This document shows, piece by piece, positions 37,115-46,395 of a DNA stretch of 64,000 nucleotides. The stretch is from NCBI GenBank assembly GCA_024704175.1, contig CP085629.1:5146001-5210000 (forward strand), read 5' to 3'. Positions within the stretch are counted from its first letter, which is position 1. Each line of letters starts with the position of its first letter. This stretch comes from Paenibacillus sp. P25 (GTDB taxonomy: Bacteria > Bacillota > Bacilli > Paenibacillales > NBRC-103111). Below the pieces are notes generated by a model. That model did no database searches. It saw only the letters and a program-made list of their open reading frames with translations, and was not told the DNA's origin. The translations under genes were made by a program, and so were the position numbers.

Positions 37115-38025
37115 ATGAACATGTTGGTAAACAGCAGTGTACGGGGTAAGAAATGGGCTATACTGGTTATGGTGGTGATGCTCATGTGGTTGTCCGCCGG
37201 ATTTACATCGAACGCGGCCCCGCTTCCGTCGAGTAAGCCGAAGGCGACCTGGCTGTGGAATACGTCGCTCATCTCGACAAGCGCCGGCCGTTCGGAAATC
37301 CTGCAATTTTGCAAAACCAGCAGGTGGGGCGAATCTTTTTACAGGTGAACCGCGGTGTGGCAAAAAGCGCTTACAGAAGCTTCATTAAGACGGCCGCAGG
37401 CTACGGTATCGAAGTCCATGCGTTGGACGGCGCACCGGAGTGGGCGCTTCCGGTAAACAGGCAGTATATTACCGATCTGGTAAACTGGGTGAAATCCTAC
37501 AACGCATCCGTTCTTGTTAACGAACGTTTCGCCGGCATTCAGTTGGATGTCGAGCCTTATTTGCTCCCGGAATGGTCCACCGATCAAGGGACGGTTGTGA
37601 CCGGCTGGCAGCAGGCTCTCGCCTACTTTCACGATTTGGTCAAGCAGAACACTTCCTTAACGACTGCGGCGGCCACGCCGTTCTGGCTCGATACGATCTA
37701 TATGCCGGACGGCTCCGGCACCCTCAGCGAAGCGATCATCGCCAAGCTGGATGAAACGGCCATCATGTCCTACCGCGATAACGCGCAGGAAGTCGCCGAT
37801 TTGGCGGCGACCGAGCTTGCTTCGGCCGACCGCTTCGGCAAAAAATTGTGGATTAGTGTCGAAACGACTTCCCTTCCGGATACACCCTTCGTCACTTTCT
37901 ACGAGGAAGGCAAGGCCGAAATGGAACGCCAGCTGGCGATCATCGACGGCTTGGTCAGTACACACCCGTCCTATGCGGGCATTGCCGTTCACGATTACGC
38001 CGGCTGGCGCGCCCTCGGCAATTAA
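37115..38025 (+). CDS. Secreted TIM-barrel-like protein, unknown (one frame break)
   Basis: About 303 codons. Signal peptide (KKWAILVMVVMLMWLSAGFT, cleavage near SNA-AP), then a soluble domain. GIQLDVEPYLLPEW carries paired acidic residues at a strand end and AIMSYRDNAQEVADLA, KLWISVETTS and IAVHDYAGW follow, a pattern of a (beta/alpha)8 glycosidase-like barrel. I cannot name a family. The frame breaks near 37315; one more T in CAATTTTTGCAA gives FLQNQQVGRIFLQV. AAGGAG precedes the ATG. It is convergent with, and overlaps by 4 bases, the GH-A gene at 38022-40298. Confidence 0.75.
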
Positions 38026-40298
38026 GGCTTGGCGGCGGTGGAAGCGACCGCAGGAGCCTTAGGCGGACTCTGCAAATGCTCGCTGAACGCGTCCTTTAGG
38101 ATCGGATAGCTCTTTTTCAAGCGTTCGTGCGAGGTCGGTCGCTTCCAGTTATCCCATCCATAAGCGACAGGCTCCGACGCATTCGGATTCCCGGTCCCGT
38201 CCCCGCCCATCAGGTGCGGTTCGACGCGGACCGTTTTGTTTTCCTGCATCTTCAGCGCTCCCGCTTCATAAGGGTAACGCCACACCTTGTGCGTGCTGGG
38301 GTCGGTGAAGCCGAGCAGCATCCAGGGGATGCGGACCTCGATCACGGAGCCCGAAGCGTACCAATCCGTCAGGTTGTTGAAGCGGTCGCTTTTCGGATCG
38401 GTCGTGCCTGGGTTCAGCTTGCCGATCTCGACATCCTTGAACGGCGGCCTTCTGCCCGGTCTGCGGCAGGGTCATCGGCTTGTCGACCGGCGCCTCCACG
38501 GAAGGAACAGTCCGTTCTCCGCATGAGACCAGGCTTCCTGCCAAGGCATCATCTTGCGGACGAAGCCGTACTGCCAGGTATGGTAGTCGTAGGCGCTCTG
38601 CACATAGATGTGCGAGTCCTGCTCCCCGCCCAGCTTCATGACGAACTCCTGCCCCCCGCTGAAGGTAACGCCGGGCGCCTTATCCGCCTTAGTGCTTCCG
38701 CCGTCTACGGTATCGAAGCCGATATACAGCGGCTGTTCCCCGGGCTTCCAGTCGCCTTCCTTCTTTTTCAGCAGCAGATAAAGATAGGCCTCGTCATGGG
38801 AAACGGTGAGGCTGTAACCGGGGTAATCCCGGCTCGTCTTGTTCTTGCGCCGATCCCAATCGTCCGTCTTGCCGTCGAGCACGATCGTGTCCTGCGCAGA
38901 CGCCCCGGCCTCCTCGGCCAGCGGCCCGAAATGCTCTTCGTTGGTCAGCATATTCCGCCACATCGGGCGGCGGCCCGCCGGCGTATCCAGCTCCATGGTG
39001 TTCCAGGTGATTTTAAACCACTCGTCCTGCCAGGAAAACAGCACCGCACCGTCATAACTCTCGTTATAGATGCTCTTGTACAAGTCGGCGTCGATCTGTC
39101 CCTGCTCCTGCTCCGTATGCATCCCCTGGTTCCGATTCAGCGGACCGTAATGGGCCATACCGCGCGAGCTGGGAACCCCGTATTCCGCTACGATCAGCGG
39201 AATGCCCTGGTGATGCTGCCGCAGATCGTGCAAATACCCGGCGTACGGGTTGACCTTGCCATCGCTGTCCTTGTAGGTCTGGTATTTGTCTTCATACCGC
39301 AGCAGATCCGGATAGTAGGGATAGACATGATACGACGCGAAATACCCGGCCTTCCAGCCGGCCTGCGGTTTCACATGCATCGGATCGACCGAGACCATGT
39401 CCTCGTCCGGATTCGGTTCGTTCGGATGCGACAGCGGGTCGGTGGTCACCCAGTTGGTGAACGAGACCGGATGCTGCCAGCCGAACGTCATTTCCTCCTC
39501 CGCGAGCGTATCCAGCATTTGCGCCAGCCAGCTTTCGAACGGCGTGGCGCCGGATACCGCCAAGAAGTAGGTTCCCTGATACGGCTTCATGTCTTCGTGA
39601 GCGTCGTCTGTCGCCTTCACGGCGCCGGGATCCCATTCGTTGCCGATCACCCAGCCCAGCAGGTAGGGCGAAACGTCCGCGTCGAATTTGCCTGACGCAT
39701 GACCCGGCTCCGCTTTTCTTCGCAGATCCCCGTGGATGACCTGAACGGCATCCTTGATCTCCTTCTTGAACGCATCGATCGTATCCTGCTGCAGGACGTC
39801 ATAGCCCTGCCCGTTCGAACCCACCAGCGGCTCTTCGGGCGCCCAGACGCCCTGGAGCAGGTAGAGCGGATCCTTCTGCCCGGAATTGAATTCGGCCAGC
39901 GCCTCGTAGAAATAAGGCGGAAGAATGGTATAGACCCGGATCACCCGGGCGTTCATTTCCTTGATTTGCCCGAACCAGCGGAAGTAATCCTCCTTCGTCG
40001 GGCTCAGTTCCCCGGGCGCATGTCCCGGCGTCGTCGCCCCCATGTTCACGCCGCTCCAGAACTGCGGCTTCCATTCCTTGCCGTCGTACACCGTGAGGTG
40101 CCCGTCCTTCGCGGCCGAGGTTTGTTTGATGCCGCCCTCTTCATAGACCGGAACAACCGCTGCAGGGGTGCTCTTGGCCGCCCCCGAGAACCAGCCGCGG
40201 GGCAGTCCCCCGAGAGACCAGAGCGCCGTGCAGGCCGCCAGCAGGACCAGGATGATCAGACCGAGCCAGATTTTTTTATTAGCCGAAATGACGTGCAT
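38022..40298 (-). CDS. Membrane-anchored clan GH-A-like protein with CBM9-like domain (two frame breaks)
   Basis: About 759 codons. One N-terminal membrane anchor (KKIWLGLIILVLLAACTALW). The extracellular TIM barrel starts FWSGVNMGATTPGHAPGE. GWVIGNEWDP fits the acid/base Glu and LIVAEYGVPSSRG the nucleophile Glu of clan GH-A. A C-terminal CBM9-like domain follows (SLTVSHDEAYLYLLLKKKEG; IPWMLLGFTDP). It is a full-length paralogue of the protein at 49971-52193. Frame breaks near 38500 (one T missing, restoring GLFPSVEAPVDKP) and near 38435. Last gene of the leftward arm; probably trims or cross-links the secreted polymer. Confidence 0.85.
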
Positions 40299-40315
40299 GA
40301 TTTCCTCCTTGGTCT

Positions 40316-42005
40316 CTACTGCGCCTTAGCCTGAGCCTGAGCCTGGGCTCCCGCTCCGTCTACGCACAGGGTGGTGCCGGATTTCAGCAGTGTCACCTTC
40401 TCGCCGGTGCACGCCAGAGGCGTCTCCTCCTTAAATTCGATCCCGTACGCCTTCAGCCGCTCCCGGTTGGACCAGCTGTAGGTGAAATCGGCCTTCACCG
40501 GCTGGGCCGCCTTCTGCAGGGCGGTCAGCTGTCCGCGGAGCTCCTCGCTCCACACCCATTGCTTGGAAGCGAACGTGCCGCTGACCATCAGAGCATTGGC
40601 GGCAAGCACTACGGCCAGCGCCACGCCGACACCGTTCACGAGCCGTCGCCCTTTCAGACAGAGCGCCAGCCAAACGCAGATCAGCGGGACGACCCACAGC
40701 TGAGGCACATAGCGCGCCCACCAGGCTGCAGGATTAATCAGCGATGAGACAGCGAGTACGGCGATAACGCCGATCGCGGCCATCGTCAGTCCCGGGCGCC
40801 GGCGGAACGCCAGCACCAGCACGACCAAGGAGAGCAGCAGCGCTCCGCTGAACAGCGGCCCGAAGCCCGCCACAGCCACATCCGTCTCCGCATAGGTCGG
40901 AAGCTCCTTGGGGCTGAACGTGAACGGCATCTGGAACTTCGTCGGCAACTTGTCCGTGCTGTTGCCCCGGGGCTCGGCGAAATAAGCGGCGGCGATCTGC
41001 TCGAAGCGGTTCATCCGCTCCAGATTGCGCGGCGTGAAGTTTTTGACGACGTCGATCGCTCCTTCTCCGGCCAGCGGGTAGAAAGGATGCCCGTAATGCA
41101 GCGTATTGGTGACATACGGATTGTAGCCGACGATAAGCACGCCGATGAGGCCGCCGATCGCCCCGATCCGGAACAGCCGCTTCAGCCGGCCGAACTGCTC
41201 GCTCATGTAAAGTGCAATCAGAAGCCCCACGGTCAGTACCCCCGCGTACCCGATCGCCGTAAATTTGATGTTCATCGTCATGATCATCGCCAGCGTATAG
41301 GCGGTAAGCAAGCACCCAGCCCGTCCGGGCGAAAATCAGGCGACCGAGGGCGATCATGCAGAGCAGCGGCGAGCCCAGCAGACCGTCCACGTAATAGGTG
41401 AACGACTGGTACACGCTGACCGGATTGAGCGCGAGCAGGAGGCCCACGATGCAGGCGGTCACGCGCTTCTCGGGCTTAAACGCCAGGAGCGCCGCCAGGC
41501 TGAGCAGGCCCGAGGCCGCCATCATCAGCAGGTTGATGACCTTGCTTTGCTCAATCAGCCCCGTTGCCGTATAGATACACGCCGCAGCAATCTCCGACGC
41601 CTTGGCATAATGGTTGATCCAGATGCCCTGTCCGGTCGGCAGCGAAATCTCCGGATCGTACACCGGATTCCAGCCGTTCGACAAATGGATGATCGCTTCC
41701 TGGTGATACGCTTGACCGTCATAAGATAAGTCGAAAAAATACCCGCATACAATGAACCCGGCTGCAAACAGCAGTGCACTGATTCCTGCCGAAACGGCAA
41801 AAACCGGCACCGGACGGTCCCCGGCCAGCTTCTTCGAAGCGATCCAGGAGAAGCCGATCGTCAGCGCCGCCGCCAGCCAGAAGTCCATCTTCATCATCGG
41901 CAGACCTGCCATGAACAGCGACGAAGGAACAATGAAGCAGGCGGTGCAGAGCGTCAGGAGCGTAAGTCCGGTGACCAGACTAATGGAACCCAATCGGTTT
42001 TGCAT
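40316..42005 (-). CDS. GT-C-type membrane glycosyltransferase (one frame break)
   Basis: About 562 codons with roughly 11-13 membrane helices, starting LGSISLVTGLTLLTLCTACF. The extracytoplasmic loop SYDGQAYHQEAIIHLSNGWN has acidic residues placed like the catalytic Asp of GT-C enzymes that use polyprenyl-phosphate sugars. It ends in a soluble domain and an AQAQAQAKAQ tail. The frame breaks near 41312; one T fewer in GTGCTTGCTTACC gives WVLLTAYTLAM. GGGGAG lies 8 bases before the ATG at 42005. With the UbiA-, SMR- and PAP2-like genes upstream it completes a plausible lipid-linked sugar route. Confidence 0.8.
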
Positions 42006-42097
42006 AATGCCACTCCCCATATCCGAAAAATATTTATTTATGGAAACGCCGTCTCCGGCGTGATCCGGCAGGATGCCGGCAGACCTGCAGCGGCGGA

Positions 42098-42532
42098 CTA
42101 GCCAAGCAGCGCCGAGGCGAGCCAGCCGAGCAGCGTGCCGACGGCGAGGCCCCCCAGCACCTCCACGCGCGTATGGCCCTGCCGTTCCCGCAGCGACCCG
42201 GCCTCGCCGGCGGCTGGCGATTTCCCGGGACAGCGCATTGATGCGCTTCGCGCTCTCGCCCACCGCCCGCCGGATGCCGACGGCATCGATCATGACGATG
42301 TAAGTCAGGGCGACGGCAAGACCGAAGAGCGGCGTTCCCCAGCCCTGATCGAAGCCGATCAGCATCGCGACCGAGGAGACCACCGACGTATGCGTGCTTG
42401 GAAAACCGCCGTTACCGACGAGCCTCCGGGCTCCGTCTCCCCATGGCGGATGCGGTTAACGGCATACTTCAGCGTTCCGGACACCACCCATGCGACGAAG
42501 GGCGGCGCCGGGTACAACCATCCGGTATTCAT
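42098..42532 (-). CDS. Divergent PAP2 family phosphatase, YuiD-like (two frame breaks)
   Basis: About 145 codons. NGGFPSTHTSVVSSVAMLIG is the phosphatase motif (GGxPSxHxA/S), with IVMIDAVGIRRAVGESAKRI and a C-terminal GHTRVEVLGGLAVGTLLGW. All three blocks match YuiD/DUF212 proteins. The frame breaks near 42428 (GAGGCCCGG read as GAGCCCGG) and near 42228. GGGGAG precedes the ATG. In mycobacteria a PAP2-like protein encoded beside the UbiA-type DPPR synthase is thought to remove the 5-phosphate; the same pairing is seen here. Confidence 0.85.
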
Positions 42533-42549
42533 CTTCACTCCCCTTTCCG

Positions 42550-42903
42550 TTATGCGCGTGCAATGAGCAGCACACCGAGGGAAATGAAGGCGGCGCCGAA
42601 CCATTTTTGCATCGATAACGATTCTTGGAATAAATAATACCCGAGCACCATGACCAGAATGTACCCCAGGCTGACCATAGGGTAAGCGGTGCTGAGCGGA
42701 AACTTTCTTAAAGCAAACAGCCAGAACACCGAGCTCAGGCCGTAGCAGAAGAGCCCTGCCAATACCGGCCATGCGGCCGTTAACGTCCCCCAGGACAACC
42801 ATCCGGCACCCGCCGGTCTCGGGGCGCTTACGCCCCACTTCATCAGCACCTGTCCCGCGGCACCAAGCAATACGGATACGATCAACCATATGTAATGGAT
42901 CAC
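42550..42903 (-). CDS. Four-helix SMR/EamA protein, ArnE/ArnF-like
   Basis: A complete 117-residue small multidrug-resistance-like protein with four helices. IWLIVSVLLGAAGQVLMKWG (with the G-Q-x-L-x-K of helix 1), FWLFALRKFPLSTAYPMVSL, and GYYLFQESLSMQKWFGAAFI are characteristic. Members such as ArnE/ArnF flip lipid-linked aminoarabinose across the membrane. Its position between a prenyl-phosphate sugar synthase and a GT-C enzyme suits a flippase role. It probably acts as a dimer. Spacing to the PAP2 gene is 17 bases, so they are in one operon. Confidence 0.85.
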   Translation of the reverse strand: MIHYIWLIVSVLLGAAGQVLMKWGVSAPRPAGAGWLSWGTLTAAWPVLAGLFCYGLSSVFWLFALRKFPLSTAYPMVSLGYILVMVLGYYLFQESLSMQKWFGAAFISLGVLLIARA

Positions 42904-42943
42904 CGCAGACTTCCCCCTCCCCAGCCTATCTCTTTTTTATTTC

Positions 42944-43858
42944 TTACTTATTGAAAAATAACAAAATGCAGACGACGGAAAATCCGTAAAGCACCACCGT
43001 CATCAAAATGTGCTTGTCCTCCAGCAGCAGCTTCTCCGGCCGGCCGCCCTTGCCCTCCATATGGATCAGATACAAGTAGCGGAACACGCCGTACAGCACG
43101 AAGATCAGCGTCCACATCAGGTGAATGGTGCGCCCGGAGGTGAACGTGAAGAGCGCGTAGCTCATAATCGTCGCCGTCGTTACGATACCCGACATTTGGT
43201 TCAGCATTTCCATCGAATACGACTCCAGCACCTTGCGGTGCGCCCCCATGCCGTTCTGCATCAGAAGCGACTCATGACGGCGTTTGCCGATGGCCAGGAA
43301 CAAAGCCAGCAGCATCGTACACAGCAGGAACCAGGGGGTAAGCGGCACCCCGATCACCAGACCGCCGCCGACCGCGCGAAGCACAAACCCGGATGCGACG
43401 ATCAGGAGGTCGATGATGACGACATGCTTCAGCCTCAAGGAATACAGCACATTGATGCAAAAATAAGCGGCAAGCACGAAGCCGAAAGCCAAATTAAAGC
43501 GGAACGCGAGCACCACGCAGCACATCAGCAGAACGAAACCGAACAGCGGCGCGGTCTGCGGATGAATCGCGCCTGAAGCGAGCGGACGGTGCTTCTTCTC
43601 GGGATGCAGCCGGTCCTTCTCCCGGTCCACGTAATCGTTCAGCACATAGACGCAGCTTGAGACGAGACAGAACAGCACGAAGCCGGCAACAGCCTGGTAG
43701 AGCATTTGCATATCGGCTTGTTGAATGGAAAAGATCAGTGCGGCGAAGACGAGCAAATTTTTCGTCCACTGCCGGGGCCGCATCAGAGCCAGGTAGCGGA
43801 CCGGAACCGAACGGCTTTCCCAGCCTTCCAGCTTGACCTGCGCTTTCGTTTGGGACAT
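42944..43858 (-). CDS. UbiA prenyltransferase, decaprenyl-phosphate phosphoribosyltransferase-like
   Basis: A complete 304-residue membrane enzyme with about nine helices. The first Asp-rich motif is NDYVDREKD (74-82), followed by RLHPEKKHRPLASG, the hallmark of the DPPR-synthase branch (Rv3806c type) rather than quinone enzymes. A second Asp-containing region follows LYSLRLKHVVIIDLLIVASG. Known members transfer phosphoribose from PRPP to a polyprenyl phosphate. AAGGAG precedes the ATG at 43858. First gene of the leftward arm, divergent from the SinR-like regulator. Confidence 0.88.
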   Translation of the reverse strand: MSQTKAQVKLEGWESRSVPVRYLALMRPRQWTKNLLVFAALIFSIQQADMQMLYQAVAGFVLFCLVSSCVYVLNDYVDREKDRLHPEKKHRPLASGAIHPQTAPLFGFVLLMCCVVLAFRFNLAFGFVLAAYFCINVLYSLRLKHVVIIDLLIVASGFVLRAVGGGLVIGVPLTPWFLLCTMLLALFLAIGKRRHESLLMQNGMGAHRKVLESYSMEMLNQMSGIVTTATIMSYALFTFTSGRTIHLMWTLIFVLYGVFRYLYLIHMEGKGGRPEKLLLEDKHILMTVVLYGFSVVCILLFFNK

Positions 43859-43942
43859 AACCAGATCTCCTTCTTCATCAGAATGTAGATAGCGGTGAAA
43901 GTCTAAAACGGTACCTGAGACTCCATCCGTTTCCGCCATTCA

Positions 43943-44106
43943 TTATAACGAACGAACAATTCTCTATAAAGAACGATATCCGGTTGTATTATGGAGCAAA
44001 ATGAAGAATTTGCGCGTTTTTTGTTCGTTAAAACGAAAAATTCCGACTTTGGCGATTTTTATTTTCACGAAAATTGCGGTATACTCCAATTGTTCGTTCG
44101 TTATAA
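43943..44106. promoter_or_regulatory. Divergent control region with identical 19-bp elements at both ends
   Basis: AATTGTTCGTTCGTTATAA reads toward the regulator gene at 44088-44106 and, on the other strand, toward the UbiA gene at 43961-43943. They are perfect 19-bp inverted copies 126 bp apart. On the UbiA side the element includes part of a TATAAT box (43942-43947). Inside, AAAGAAC (43968-43974) and GTTCGTT (about 44029-44035) are further SinR-like heptamers. This implies that both arms are controlled together by the SinR-like proteins. Confidence 0.75.
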
Positions 44107-44174
44107 GAAACAACCCATCGAACGGCATGCCTGTGCTCAGCGCAAGGAATTTACAACTAAAGGACCGATGGAGC

Positions 44175-44516
44175 ATGTTGGGAAAGCGAGTGAGGAAGCT
44201 TCGCATGGAGAGGGGCCTGTCCCTTTCTGAACTGGCGGAGGCCGCAGGTGTGGCCAAGTCTTACTTGAGCACCATCGAACGGGACATTCATTCGAATCCG
44301 TCCGTCCACTTGCTGGACAAAATCGCGGCCGCGCTGGACGTTTCTTTGAAACAGCTCGTGCAGCCGGAAACCCCAGAGCCCGACCCCGAGGTGCTTCAGG
44401 AATGGTACGAGCTGTTTCAGGACGCTATGAATTCCGGCGTCAGCCGGGAGGAACTGAAGAGCATCATCGAATTTAGAAAATGGCAGGTAGGCCAAAGCGA
44501 AAAAGAGGAGGAATAA
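44175..44516 (+). CDS. SinR-like XRE repressor with SinI-type interaction domain
   Basis: A 113-residue protein. The HTH (MLGKRVRKLRMERGLSLSEL, AEAAGVAKSYLSTIERDIHS) is very close to SinR. The C-terminal hook LQEWYELFQDAMNSGVSREE, LKSIIEFRKW is the SinR/SinI dimerisation helix pair. SinR proteins bind GTTCTYT-type sites and repress exopolysaccharide operons until SinI captures them. This gene heads the rightward arm: its TAA is two bases before the glmS ATG. It therefore probably represses its own operon and the divergent one. Confidence 0.9.
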   Translation: MLGKRVRKLRMERGLSLSELAEAAGVAKSYLSTIERDIHSNPSVHLLDKIAAALDVSLKQLVQPETPEPDPEVLQEWYELFQDAMNSGVSREELKSIIEFRKWQVGQSEKEEE

Positions 44517-44518
44517 GT

Positions 44519-46348
44519 ATGTGCGGCATTGTCGGTTATATCGGCAACCGGGATTCACAGAATATCCTATTGGAAGGTTTGAAAAAACTCGAGTACCGCG
44601 GATACGATTCCGCCGGCGTGGCGATTCACACCAGCGCCGGACTTGCGCTCCGCAAGGCGAAAGGCCGGATCAGCGAGCTGGAGACGCAGCTGGAGGCCCA
44701 GCCGCTCACCGGATTCGCCGGCATCGGCCATACCCGCTGGGCTACGCACGGGAAGCCGTCGGACGCCAACTCGCATCCGCATACCGATAACGATATGAAG
44801 ATATCCGTTGTACATAACGGAATTATCGAGAATCACCTGCGGCTCAAGGAAGAGCTGGAGCAGCTCGGCTACCGTTTTGTCTCGGAAACCGATACCGAGG
44901 TTCTTTCCCATCTTATCGCCCATCATTATGAAGGGGATTTGGTCCAGGCCGTCCGCAAGGCCGTCAGCCAGGTGCGCGGCGCTTACGCCATTGCCGTGCT
45001 GTCCGAGCACGAACCGGACAAGCTGGTGGCCGTCCGCTGGGCCAGCCCGCTCATTATCGGCGTCGGTCAAGGCGAGAACTTCATCGGCTCCGACATTCCG
45101 GCCATTCTGGAATATACGCGCGACGTTTATATTCTAAATGACGGCGAAATGGCCGTGCTGACCCGCGACAGCGTAGAGCTGATGACCCTGGAGGGCAACT
45201 TCATCGCCAAGCGGCTGTTCCGTGTCGATTGGGATCTGATGCAGGCGGAGAAGAACGGGTTCGACACCTTCATGCTCAAAGAAATCCACGAGCGACCGCG
45301 CGCTTACCAGGATACGATGCGCGGACGGATCGATACGCAGCGCGGGGAGATCACTCTACCCGGCGTGTCCTTGACTTCCGGGCAAATCCGCGAGATCAAG
45401 CAAATTCATATGGTCGCCTGCGGAACGGCTTACCACGCGGCGCTTGTCGGCAAGACCGTCATCGAACGGCTGACCCGCATTCCGGTGGAAGTGGACCTCG
45501 CCTCGGAGTACCGCTACCGGATGCCGGTCATCCGCGAGAACACGCTCGTAATCGCCGTCAGCCAGTCCGGCGAAACCGCCGATACGCTGGCCGCCATGCG
45601 CGAAGCGAAGCAGTGGGGCGCACGCGTCATGGCGATCACGAACGTGATCGGCGGCTCCGTCGCCCGGGAAGCGGACGATGTGCTGTTCACGCTGGCCGGG
45701 CCGGAGATTGCCGTCGCTTCTACGAAGGCCTACAGCTCCCAGCTGATCGCCTTCTACCTGCTCGGCTTGTATATGGCCCAGTCGCTGGAAAGCATCGATA
45801 AAGTGAACCTGATCGAGACGATCGCCATGCTGGAGCGGCTTCCTTTCCAAGTGGAAGAGTCGCTGAAGACCGCCGAACCGATCCGTCAGGTCGCCGAGCA
45901 GATTTCCGGCCGCGAGCATCTCTTCTTTATCGGCCGAGGTCTCGACTACAGCGTGGCGATGGAAGCGTCGCTGAAGCTGAAGGAAATTTCCTACATTCAT
46001 TCCGAAGCTTACGCGGCCGGCGAGCTGAAGCACGGTTCGCTTGCCCTGATCGAAGAAGGCACGCCGGTCATCGCTCTCGCCACCCAGGAGCCGCTGCTGG
46101 AGAAAACCGTAAGCAATATTAAGGAAGTCAAAGCGCGCGGGGCCTATGTGATCGCCCTGGCTTTGGAGGGAACGACGGAGCTGGAGAAAACGGCGGATGA
46201 GGTCATCTATATCCCCCGCACCTACTCCCTGCTCACGCCGGCTCTGGCGGTCGTGCCTCTGCAGCTGCTCGCTTACTATACGGCTTCGATTCGCGGGAAC
46301 GACGTGGATAAGCCGAGGAACTTGGCCAAGAGCGTGACCGTCGAATAA
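44519..46348 (+). CDS. glmS: Glutamine:fructose-6-phosphate aminotransferase (operon-specific copy)
   Basis: A complete 609-residue GlmS. Cys2 (MCGIVGYIG) is the glutaminase nucleophile; two SIS domains follow (HMVACGTAYHAALVGKTVIE; FFIGRGLDYSVAMEASLKLK; SQSGETADTLAAMREAK) and the C-terminus DKPRNLAKSVTVE closes the active site. It makes glucosamine-6-phosphate, the first step to UDP-GlcNAc. It sits inside the polysaccharide operon behind a SinR-like gene, and I see no glmS ribozyme upstream. This suggests a second copy devoted to supplying amino sugar for the polymer. Confidence 0.95.
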   Translation: MCGIVGYIGNRDSQNILLEGLKKLEYRGYDSAGVAIHTSAGLALRKAKGRISELETQLEAQPLTGFAGIGHTRWATHGKPSDANSHPHTDNDMKISVVHNGIIENHLRLKEELEQLGYRFVSETDTEVLSHLIAHHYEGDLVQAVRKAVSQVRGAYAIAVLSEHEPDKLVAVRWASPLIIGVGQGENFIGSDIPAILEYTRDVYILNDGEMAVLTRDSVELMTLEGNFIAKRLFRVDWDLMQAEKNGFDTFMLKEIHERPRAYQDTMRGRIDTQRGEITLPGVSLTSGQIREIKQIHMVACGTAYHAALVGKTVIERLTRIPVEVDLASEYRYRMPVIRENTLVIAVSQSGETADTLAAMREAKQWGARVMAITNVIGGSVAREADDVLFTLAGPEIAVASTKAYSSQLIAFYLLGLYMAQSLESIDKVNLIETIAMLERLPFQVEESLKTAEPIRQVAEQISGREHLFFIGRGLDYSVAMEASLKLKEISYIHSEAYAAGELKHGSLALIEEGTPVIALATQEPLLEKTVSNIKEVKARGAYVIALALEGTTELEKTADEVIYIPRTYSLLTPALAVVPLQLLAYYTASIRGNDVDKPRNLAKSVTVE

Positions 46349-46395
46349 GAATGCCAAGAAAAAGCACGGGATAGAGATTAAGGAGGAGAAACCGT

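Noticed and set aside
40734..42383. One long protein joining the PAP2-like and GT-C sequences
   Set aside because: The continuous frame arises from a frameshift in the PAP2 gene; a good ribosome site and ATG at 42005 mark an independent GT-C gene.
44107..44518. glmS ribozyme upstream of glmS
   Set aside because: The glmS start is two bases after the SinR-like stop, and no ribozyme core was recognised in the preceding coding sequence.
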